Shown here in pieces: positions 57,526 through 64,000 of a stretch of DNA of 64,000 nucleotides. Position 1 is the first letter of the stretch, and each line of letters starts with the position of its first letter. Source of the DNA: Corynebacterium glaucum (GTDB taxonomy: Bacteria; Actinomycetota; Actinomycetes; Mycobacteriales; Mycobacteriaceae); the NCBI RefSeq assembly GCF_030408855.1, contig NZ_CP047358.1:1-64000 (forward strand), read 5' to 3'. Under the pieces are notes generated by a model. The model was given only the letters and a program-made list of their open reading frames with translations. It ran no database searches and had not been told where the DNA came from. The translations under genes were made by a program, and so were the position numbers.

Positions 57526-58631
57526 TCGCAGCCGTCGTCAATGCCCTGGGTCTTGTGGCTATCCTCGCCTTCGCGTGGTGGCGATACCAGGTCAACGCCG
57601 ACGAGCTGGGAAATGTTTTCGCGAACCACCTGGCTGAAGAAGTACCGACAGATCTGCAGGTCTATCTTCTTGGCGGCCAGCGCGTCTCTGAGGGTTTGCC
57701 GCTTTATGGCGGCGACCTCTTGCCCGGGCTGCCGTTCACGTACCCGCCGTTCGCCGGGGTGGTGTTCTCGTGGTTCGGCGAGGCCCGCCCGGCGCTCGGG
57801 ATCGCGTGGACCGTGGCGTCGATAATTGTGCTGGCCTGGGTGGTGTGGGAGTCGGGGAGGAAAGGTTCCGGATTTACGCCGGTAATCCTGCTGACTGCGT
57901 TCTTCGTCGTGTGTACGGAGCCGGTGCACGCCACGCTGTTTTTCGGGCAGGTCAATGTCTTCCTCATGGCGCTGGTCTGCCTGGATTTTCTGCCGAAGAA
58001 CCGCTGGTCTGGCGTGGGTACCGGCTTGGCCGCGGGGTTCAAGCTCACACCGGCGTTTTTCATCTTGCTGTTTGCCCTGCGCCGCCAGTGGGGCGCAGTA
58101 TTCGTTGCGGCGTTCACGTTTCTGTGCACGGTTGCAACGGGCTTTGCCGAGGTCAAGGATGCCGGCCGTTTCTGGACGGAGTCAATGTTCAACTCCGACC
58201 GCGTCGGCTCCGCCGATAACCCGGGTGCGCAGGCGATCCGCCAGGTGTTGGAGCGTCAGTTCGGCATTGACTCCACGGGGGTTTGGCTCGCGCTCGCGGT
58301 AGCAGTCACGGTACTGGCTGCAGTGGCCGCGCACTTTGCTTTACGACGGGACGAGGTTGCCCTAGCGGTCGCCTTCATCGGGATGGCGTCGTGCCTCGTC
58401 AGCCCCTTCTCGTGGCATCACCACTGGGTGTGGATCGTGCCGTTCGGCGTGGTGATCTACCGGTGGTGGGGTGTGCTCGCACTCACGCTGTTCATGCTCC
58501 CGTACGTAGCACTGAATGTGTCGTACGGGTTGTTCATGGTGCCGGAGCTGCTCTTCACCGCGGTGCCCATCGGGTTCATGGTGTGGTTTGTTGCCCGCGA
58601 AGCCTTCGGCGCGTTGGCGCAGCGCTCCTAG
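57522..58631 (+). CDS. GT87-family membrane glycosyltransferase
   Basis: The 369-residue protein has about nine membrane helices. GT87 (DUF2029) enzymes use polyprenyl-phosphate mannose and act outside the membrane in lipomannan and arabinan synthesis of Corynebacteriales. Typical parts are PLYGGDLLPGLPFTYPPFAG after helix 1, FFGQVNVFLMALV, GLAAGFKLTPAFFIL and PFSWHHHWVW. The ATG overlaps the stop of the sirtuin gene (ATGA). A role in envelope lipoglycan assembly is likely, but the linkage is not predictable. Confidence 0.88.
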   Translation: MIAAVVNALGLVAILAFAWWRYQVNADELGNVFANHLAEEVPTDLQVYLLGGQRVSEGLPLYGGDLLPGLPFTYPPFAGVVFSWFGEARPALGIAWTVASIIVLAWVVWESGRKGSGFTPVILLTAFFVVCTEPVHATLFFGQVNVFLMALVCLDFLPKNRWSGVGTGLAAGFKLTPAFFILLFALRRQWGAVFVAAFTFLCTVATGFAEVKDAGRFWTESMFNSDRVGSADNPGAQAIRQVLERQFGIDSTGVWLALAVAVTVLAAVAAHFALRRDEVALAVAFIGMASCLVSPFSWHHHWVWIVPFGVVIYRWWGVLALTLFMLPYVALNVSYGLFMVPELLFTAVPIGFMVWFVAREAFGALAQRS

Positions 58632-59959
58632 CGCGCTCCGACAGTTGCTTTCGCTTTGGGCTCGGCCGGGGACTCGGCGTCCCCGCCGGGCGTAGCGTTG
58701 TCCCAGACCTCCTTGTCCCAGATGCCTTCGCGCTTGGACACGATCGTGGCCACTAGTGCCTGGCCGGTGACGTTGAGGGCGGTGCGGCCCATGTCGATGA
58801 TCGGGTCAACCGCGAGCAGCAGGCCGACACCGGCCAGCGGCAGGCCCAGCGTGGACAACGTAAGGGTGAGCATCACGGTGGCGCCCGTGGTACCTGCAGT
58901 TGCTGCCGACCCGAGCACGGAGACGATCACGATCAACAGGTAGTCCGTGAACTCCAACTGGATGCCGTAGAACTGGGCAACGAAGATCGCAGCAACGGCC
59001 GGGTAAATCGAGGCGCAGCCGTCCATCTTGGTGGTAGCGCCGAGCGGCACCGCAAACGCGGCGTACTCGCGTGGGACACCGAGGGATTCTTCGGAGATGC
59101 GCTGCGTCACTGGCATCACGCCCATCGAGGAGCGGGTGGCAAAGCCCAGGGTGGTGACCGGCCACACGCGCTTGAAGAAGCCCACGACCGGGATGCGGTT
59201 GAGCGCGAGTAGCGCGGGGTAGAAGCCGAAGAGCACTAGGCCGAGGCCGATGTAGATCGCGAGCACGAACTTGCCCAGGGAGCCAAGCGCTTCCCATCCG
59301 TAGGCGGCAACGGCGTTGCCGATCAGCGCCGCGGTGCCAATCGGTGCGAGGCGGATAATCCACCACAGCACCTCTTGGATCACCTTGAGCAGGGAGCCGG
59401 AGAACTCGATAAACGGCTCGGCCGCCTTGCCCGCCTTCACGGCGGCAACGCCAACGAGCAGCGAGATCACCAGGATCTGCAGCACGTTGAAGGAGACGCT
59501 CACTGCGCCGGTGTCGCCGACTTTCGCGCTAAGGCCGAGGAAATTCGACGGGACGACGGAGTTGAGGAAGCCCATCCACGACCCGGTCGAGCTGGGCTCG
59601 GTGGCGTTCGCGGCGTCGACGGTGGAGTTCATGCCCGGCCGCACAACCAGGCCAACCACAATGCCGATGACCACTGAGAAGAACGCGGTGATGGCGAACC
59701 AAACCAGGGTTTGGACCGCGAGACGAGCTGCGTTGGTGACCTTGCGCAGGTTGGCGACCGAGGTCACCACCGCGGTGAATACTAGCGGCGGAATGAGCAG
59801 CTTCAGCAGCTGCACGTAGGTCGAGCCCACCCACGCGAGCGTGGCGGCGAGCGCGTTACCGTCGCCCATTCCGGCGGCGACGAAACCGAGAATCAAGCCG
59901 ATGATCAAACCGGCGATGACTTGGGCACCGAAGTTCGAGGCCCACTTTGGGAGATGCAT
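58628..59959 (-). CDS. Dicarboxylate/amino acid:cation symporter (DAACS)
   Basis: The 443-residue protein has eight membrane helices and the two re-entrant loops of the glutamate-transporter fold: the SSMGVMPVT serine loop, the TKMDGCASIYPA segment, and GTTGATVML in the second hairpin. It takes up dicarboxylates or amino acids with Na+ or H+. A good AGGAAAG site precedes the ATG at 59959. The tail is polar. Its stop overlaps the GT87 stop by 4 bp (convergent). Confidence 0.92.
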   Translation of the reverse strand: MHLPKWASNFGAQVIAGLIIGLILGFVAAGMGDGNALAATLAWVGSTYVQLLKLLIPPLVFTAVVTSVANLRKVTNAARLAVQTLVWFAITAFFSVVIGIVVGLVVRPGMNSTVDAANATEPSSTGSWMGFLNSVVPSNFLGLSAKVGDTGAVSVSFNVLQILVISLLVGVAAVKAGKAAEPFIEFSGSLLKVIQEVLWWIIRLAPIGTAALIGNAVAAYGWEALGSLGKFVLAIYIGLGLVLFGFYPALLALNRIPVVGFFKRVWPVTTLGFATRSSMGVMPVTQRISEESLGVPREYAAFAVPLGATTKMDGCASIYPAVAAIFVAQFYGIQLEFTDYLLIVIVSVLGSAATAGTTGATVMLTLTLSTLGLPLAGVGLLLAVDPIIDMGRTALNVTGQALVATIVSKREGIWDKEVWDNATPGGDAESPAEPKAKATVGAR

Positions 59960-60049
59960 GATCGCTCTTTCCTAGACAGATCAGTTCATATAGGTGAAAT
60001 TACTAGCGCACAACCTACTCTTTTCTCCTAGAACGTCAAGATCTAGAAG

Positions 60050-60065
60050 TAGACCGACCTGTCTT
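60050..60065. promoter_or_regulatory. Dyad operator between the symporter and gamma-CA genes
   Basis: AGAC (60051-60054) and GTCT (60061-60064) form a dyad in TAGACCGACCTGTCTT. The core TAGACCG recurs twice in front of the ROK gene (61669 and 61712). The form TAGAC-N6-GTCT also resembles the published McbR half-site spacing. The adjacent 60074-60089 is a copy of the interspersed motif (CGTCGTTAAGCAAAAA). Confidence 0.5.
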
Positions 60066-60105
60066 AAGCGTGCCGTCGTTAAGCAAAAAGCCTTAAGCTG
60101 GGCCC

Positions 60106-60630
60106 ATGATTTATGCCTTTGAGGGCAAAGCCCCGACCATCCACGAGACGGCGTATGTGGCTCCGAGCGCGACGGTCATCGGCGATGTCACGCTCGGGCC
60201 CGATGTCAACGTTTGGCCGGGAGCGGTGCTGCGCGGCGATGTCGGCCGGATTGTCATCGGCGCGCGCTCGAACATTCAAGACGGCTGCGTGGTGCACGTG
60301 GATACCGGGGGCGAGACGGTGCTTGCAGAGGATGTTTCCGTCGGCCACCTGGCGCTGCTGCATTCGTGCACGGTGGGCCCAGCGTGCTTGATTGGGATGG
60401 GCTCGACGGTGCTGTCGCGCTCTGTAGTGGGCGAGGGCACGATCATCGCTGGGGGAGCGGTGGTGCTCGAGGGGCAGGAGATTCCGGCGTTTTCTCTCGC
60501 CGCGGGGGTGCCGGCGAAAGTGAAGCGGGAGCTGGATCCGGCGACCCGGGCGGATCGCGTTTCCCACGCCGCGCAGTACGTGAAGCTAGCTGGGCGCCAT
60601 CGCGACGGGATCCGCGAGCACAAGATCTAG
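60106..60630 (+). CDS. Gamma-carbonic-anhydrase-like hexapeptide protein
   Basis: The 174-residue protein is built of left-handed beta-helix hexapeptide repeats. His residues in CVVHVD and VGHLALLH match the trimeric zinc site of gamma-class carbonic anhydrases and their PaaY/YrdA relatives. The ending AGVPAKVKREL is typical. It is cytosolic. TAAGCT (60094-60099) ends 6 nt before the ATG: probably leaderless. Its last 45 bp overlap the end of the convergent ROK gene. Confidence 0.88.
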   Translation: MIYAFEGKAPTIHETAYVAPSATVIGDVTLGPDVNVWPGAVLRGDVGRIVIGARSNIQDGCVVHVDTGGETVLAEDVSVGHLALLHSCTVGPACLIGMGSTVLSRSVVGEGTIIAGGAVVLEGQEIPAFSLAAGVPAKVKRELDPATRADRVSHAAQYVKLAGRHRDGIREHKI

Positions 60631-61647
60631 CGCCACGGCGCGCGCGATGTCGCGCACCATCTCGCGGTGGGTGGGCAGCATGCGCAGGTCCACCTTCGCC
60701 CTGAACGTCTCGCGCACAGCCTGCGCGAAGGGGGCGGGGGCGAGCGGATCATCGATGAACGCGCTGCCCGCAATGACCACGGTTGCAGGTTCGTGGGCTT
60801 CGCACAGCTCGCCGACCAGCTCGCCCAAACCGCGCGCACGGCGGTCGAGGGCCTCGCGCGAAACGTGCTGCACGGTCGTGTCGGTCACCGCTTGGCGCAG
60901 GGTGCGTATCGACGGCTCGTTGATCTGCTCTAGGAGCCCCTGGGTGGTCAAATCCTCGCGGACCACTTCGATCGGAGCGACTTCCTCATCGGTGCCCACC
61001 GCCGCGGCGATGGAATCGTCGGCGAAAAGCGCGAGCACCGAGGGCATGGCGAGGTCGGTGCTGGATTGCATCTCGGAACCGACGATGGCCGCGGACACCG
61101 AGGTGACCTGCACGGGGACTGCGAACTGTTCGCGCAGCTGCGCGCCGAGCTCAACGTCGTACCAACCGAGGTTCGGCGCGGTGACGCTGCCGGAGTCGGT
61201 CACAGTGCCCGAGGCAGTGACGCCGACGGTGGCCAGCGGGCGGTTCAGACCCGCTGAAAGGCGGTTCAGGCCAGCCATGATGTGCTGGATGAAGTCGTCT
61301 TGATCCAGCGCGGCGACGGAGAGTTCGAGGTCAACGCTGCGCAGCAGGTGGCCTTTGAGGTCGAACAGCCCGATGTAGGTGGAGTCGGTGCCAATAGACA
61401 CCCCGGCGTGCACCGCCCGGGGCTCCGCCAACTCGAGCGGCACCGTGGGGCGGCCGCGGCCCGTCGAGCGGGCGAGGTCCATGCGCTCGGTAACGTAACC
61501 GGCCTCGACCAGGGCCGTTACCGCACGGGTGATCGTCGGCTGCGACAGCCCGGTGGCTTCGATGAGCTCGCTTCTCGACGTCAGCTCGCCCAGGCGCACA
61601 AGGTGTAACGCCTTCGCGGCGGGCGACCTGGGTCGAGAGAAAGCCAT
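60586..61647 (-). CDS. ROK-family transcriptional regulator
   Basis: The 353-residue protein has an N-terminal winged helix-turn-helix (about 18-65: SRSELIEATGLSQPTITRAVTALVEAGYV) and a ROK/actin-like ATPase-fold domain (GVSIGTDSTYIGLFDL, TVGVTASGTV). The zinc-binding Cys motif of sugar-kinase ROK members is not seen. It probably represses transport or metabolic genes in response to a sugar or similar ligand. A 14-bp perfect palindrome lies 10 bp upstream of the start. Confidence 0.9.
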   Translation of the reverse strand: MAFSRPRSPAAKALHLVRLGELTSRSELIEATGLSQPTITRAVTALVEAGYVTERMDLARSTGRGRPTVPLELAEPRAVHAGVSIGTDSTYIGLFDLKGHLLRSVDLELSVAALDQDDFIQHIMAGLNRLSAGLNRPLATVGVTASGTVTDSGSVTAPNLGWYDVELGAQLREQFAVPVQVTSVSAAIVGSEMQSSTDLAMPSVLALFADDSIAAAVGTDEEVAPIEVVREDLTTQGLLEQINEPSIRTLRQAVTDTTVQHVSREALDRRARGLGELVGELCEAHEPATVVIAGSAFIDDPLAPAPFAQAVRETFRAKVDLRMLPTHREMVRDIARAVALDLVLADPVAMAPS

Positions 61648-61657
61648 GTTGCAAGTA

Positions 61658-61718
61658 CTACCTTAAGGTAGACCGCCTTGTCCATTCGTTGACGTGTCCA
61701 GCAAGGCAGAATAGACCG
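61658..61718. promoter_or_regulatory. Operator region of the ROK gene
   Basis: CTACCTTAAGGTAG (61658-61671) is a perfect 14-bp palindrome just upstream of the ROK start. It overlaps TAGACCG (61669-61675), which recurs at 61712-61718, 43 bp away (about four turns). Autoregulation is likely. Confidence 0.6.
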
Positions 61719-61789
61719 CTTGGTATGCCGTATGGGGCCTGCTCGCAACGGTTCAGCGGTTTTGGGTCCGTGGGTTAGAATCCCTAGCC

Positions 61790-63457
61790 ATGACTTCACT
61801 CTCCGCGGCCATACGCGAAACCTCGCTACTGGACGCAACCTGCGAAGACTTTGTTTATGACCTCGTCGAACTCGTGCCCACCGTGGGCACCCAGATCGGC
61901 CTCGACGGCCACGACGGGGAGCTGCAGGACTATAGCCCAGCGTTCTGGGACGCAGTCGCGGACCGCATCCGCGACTTGGTCCAGGACGTGGAGGCACTCA
62001 ACGACTCCACCGACGCGTGCGATGACGAAGATGATTTTGACGATGTCGACCGCCTGACCGCTGCAATCCTGCGCGACCAGATGACGTTTGAGCTGGACCT
62101 GCACCACCGCGGCGAATACCTGCGCCGACTGAACATTATTGATTCCCCAGTGCAGACCATCCGCGACTCGTTCGCGCTGATGCCGAAGGTCACCCCGGAA
62201 GACTTCGACAACATTGCCTCGCGCATGTCCAAGGTGCGCACGGCGCTGCGCGGCTACGCGGAATCGCTCGCCGAGGCTGCGCAGACCGGCGATGTCGCTT
62301 CGCACCGTCAGATCGACGGCGTGATTAGCCAGTGCGAGGCGCTTGCGGACGACGGCTCCCTGCTCGAGCGCCAGGGCCTGCCGCCTGAATCGGCCGTGGT
62401 GGAGGAAGCGAAGCAAGCGTTCTCAGAGTTCGCCGACTGGCTCTCCACAGAGCTCTCCCCACAGGCCACCCATGAAGATGGCGTGGGGCGCGACCGCTAC
62501 GAGATGTTCTCCGAGTTTTTCCTGGGCCGCAGCATCGACCTCGACGAGGCGTACAACTGGGCCAAGGACGAACTGGCAAAAACCGTCGACGAGCAGGTGC
62601 AGCTCGCCCACAAACTCTACGGCTCGGACACCAACGTGCTGGGCGCGTACCGCCAGCTCAACGAAGATCCGCGCTACCAAGTCCACGGCACCGACGCGCT
62701 GATGGAGTGGATGCGCAGCGTCAATGACGATGTGCGCAGCGAACTCAACGGCAAGGACCTCACCGTCCCTGAGGATCTGCCCCCCGTCGAGTGCGCCATC
62801 GACGGTGCCGGCTCCGGCGGGATCTTCTACACCCCGCCGTCAGACGACCTGTTGCGCCCAGGCACCATGTGGTGGTCCGTGCCGGAGGGCCAGGAGGTCT
62901 TCCACACCTGGCAGGAGCTGACCACGGTCTTCCACGAGGGCATGCCGGGCCATCACCTGCAGATCGCTACGACGCTGCTGCAGCGCCGCGACCTGAATCT
63001 GTGGCGCCGCTCGCTGTACTGGAACTCCGGCCACGGCGAGGGTTGGGCACTCTACGCCGAGCACCTCATGGCCGACCACGGCTATTTCGACGATCCGGGC
63101 TACCGCATGGGCTTGCTGGATTCTCGCAGGTTGCGGCTCGCACGAGTGCTTGTCGACGTCGGCGTGCACCTGAAGAAAGCCACCCCGGATGGCATCGGAA
63201 CGTGGGATGCGCAGTACGCCAAGGCCTTCCTGCGCGATAACTGCGCCATGATGGAGGCGAACCTGTCCTTCGAGTTGGACCGCTACATGGGCTGGCCGGG
63301 ACAGGCGCCGTCGTACGCGATCGGTTACCGCGACTGGCTCACCCTGCGCGACAAAGCGCTCGCCGAGGGTATGGATCTGCGCCGCTTCCACGACAAGGCG
63401 CTCCGCCTCGGCTCGATGCCGATGGACATGCTGGCCAACGAGGTGCTCAACCACTAA
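61790..63457 (+). CDS. DUF885-family protein (putative metallopeptidase)
   Basis: The 555-residue protein is full length for DUF885. The hallmark HEGMPGHHLQ (about residue 382), a gluzincin-like HExxxxH arrangement, is followed by YWNSGHGEGWALYAEHL with a downstream Glu as probable third ligand. The family is thought to be carboxypeptidase-like, but substrates are not established. There is no signal peptide. TAGAAT (61776-61781) ends 8 nt before the ATG, so it is probably leaderless. Confidence 0.9.
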   Translation: MTSLSAAIRETSLLDATCEDFVYDLVELVPTVGTQIGLDGHDGELQDYSPAFWDAVADRIRDLVQDVEALNDSTDACDDEDDFDDVDRLTAAILRDQMTFELDLHHRGEYLRRLNIIDSPVQTIRDSFALMPKVTPEDFDNIASRMSKVRTALRGYAESLAEAAQTGDVASHRQIDGVISQCEALADDGSLLERQGLPPESAVVEEAKQAFSEFADWLSTELSPQATHEDGVGRDRYEMFSEFFLGRSIDLDEAYNWAKDELAKTVDEQVQLAHKLYGSDTNVLGAYRQLNEDPRYQVHGTDALMEWMRSVNDDVRSELNGKDLTVPEDLPPVECAIDGAGSGGIFYTPPSDDLLRPGTMWWSVPEGQEVFHTWQELTTVFHEGMPGHHLQIATTLLQRRDLNLWRRSLYWNSGHGEGWALYAEHLMADHGYFDDPGYRMGLLDSRRLRLARVLVDVGVHLKKATPDGIGTWDAQYAKAFLRDNCAMMEANLSFELDRYMGWPGQAPSYAIGYRDWLTLRDKALAEGMDLRRFHDKALRLGSMPMDMLANEVLNH

Positions 63458-63480
63458 GCGCCCCAGCCTTTGGCTGTCGC

Positions 63481-64000
63481 CTAACGCCCGCGCCGCATCC
63501 GCTTCAGAATCCCCGGCAGGTATGCGGCGAAGATGAGCACGCAGATCAGCCGGACGAGCTGCATCGCGATCACGGCCGGGCCCGCGCCACCCTCTGTGGA
63601 GAGCACCAGCACCGTCTCAAGCGCGCCGGGGCTGGTGGCGAGGTATCCCTCGTAGAACGTGATGCCCATCCACTTCGACATCACCCAGCCCAGACCCGCG
63701 CACGCCGCCATCAGAGCTGCGATGTAGGCAAGGGTGGCCGGCAGGAGCCGACTGAATTGCTTGAGTGCAGGCACCGACAGCGCGCCGCCGCACATCCAGC
63801 CGAGTACCACAAACGCCACCACGCTCAGCGGTCGTGGGGAGACAATCGGAATGTTCAGCACACTGCCTACCGCGACCGTCGTCAGCATCGGGCCGAACAC
63901 TGACGCATTCGGCAGGTGCAGTAGCTTGCCCAGCGGCACGCCAACGACGATGAGCGCGGGAACCAGCAGCCACATCCACCAGTCGGCTTGTACAGCCTGG
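63481..64000 (-). CDS. AbrB-family membrane protein (partial at window end)
   Basis: The visible 170 or so residues contain five to six membrane helices and the segment TSPGALETVLVLSTEGGAGP, the conserved motif of the AbrB duplication family (putative transporters or regulators, formerly called ammonia monooxygenase-like). The protein ends at 63481. The frame is open to the window edge and family members are about 350 residues, so the N-terminal half lies outside. An internal ATG at 63975 is probably not the real start. Confidence 0.8.
   Translation of the reverse strand, partial: QAVQADWWMWLLVPALIVVGVPLGKLLHLPNASVFGPMLTTVAVGSVLNIPIVSPRPLSVVAFVVLGWMCGGALSVPALKQFSRLLPATLAYIAALMAACAGLGWVMSKWMGITFYEGYLATSPGALETVLVLSTEGGAGPAVIAMQLVRLICVLIFAAYLPGILKRMRRGR

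Overview
The window is the origin-proximal region of a Corynebacterium-type actinobacterial chromosome. It starts exactly at dnaA and is GC-rich (about 60 % by eye). Several lineage markers support the assignment: the dnaA/dnaN/recF/dciA/gyrB/gyrA series, the DUF3566 membrane gene directly after gyrA, tRNA-Ile/tRNA-Ala, and the complete fhaA-fhaB-pstP-rodA-pbpA-pknA-pknB-crgA cell-wall operon. Many promoters also sit so close to the start codon that the mRNAs should be leaderless. No species is claimed.

Layout. 1-13 kb: dnaA; a threonine-rich VWA surface-protein gene split by an IS256-family element (8-bp target duplication, frame otherwise intact); oriC; dnaN, recF, dciA; an Abi-family pseudogene; gyrB; an alpha/beta hydrolase. 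13-18 kb: small genes on the minus strand, including a CopG/Doc-like toxin-antitoxin pair, then gyrA, the DUF3566 gene and two tRNAs. 18-26 kb: two tandem secreted GH-A-clan glycosidases, a DoxX-like membrane protein, and a YhgE/Pip membrane protein translationally coupled to an ABC-like ATPase without a P-loop, divergent from a TetR gene. 26-31 kb: metF-metE, cyclophilin and rhomboid protease.

31.4-32.3 kb is an 830-bp non-coding gap. It holds a second cluster of DnaA boxes, more canonical than those at oriC, and a long nested inverted repeat. 32-42 kb: the Ser/Thr kinase, elongation and PASTA operon on the minus strand, preceded by a probable 34-residue hydrophobic-peptide gene with its own terminator. 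42.6-64 kb: tRNA-Leu and accessory or metabolic genes: an MFS exporter coupled to an FAD monooxygenase, a glutaminase-STAS-SRPBCC fusion, an AAA/DUF4143 protein, a GH13 enzyme, an M20 peptidase, TetR, a beta-lactamase-fold lipoprotein, AMP nucleosidase, sirtuin, GT87 mannosyltransferase-like protein, dicarboxylate/amino-acid symporter, gamma-carbonic anhydrase-like protein, ROK regulator, DUF885 protein and a partial AbrB-family membrane protein.

The least explained signals are DNA-level. An 11-mer, GCTTATCGACG, occurs exactly 12 times in 64 kb on both strands, in several reading frames and between genes, with about 20 close variants. There is a second DnaA-box cluster at 31.6-31.9 kb. Direct repeats of GTTAC/GGTAAC with 11-bp spacing precede both the glycosidase and the small-peptide gene. 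Two genes have a good Shine-Dalgarno sequence but apparently only an ATC codon to start from. Replication (left), cell-envelope growth control (centre) and envelope or nutrient functions (right) make up most of the content.
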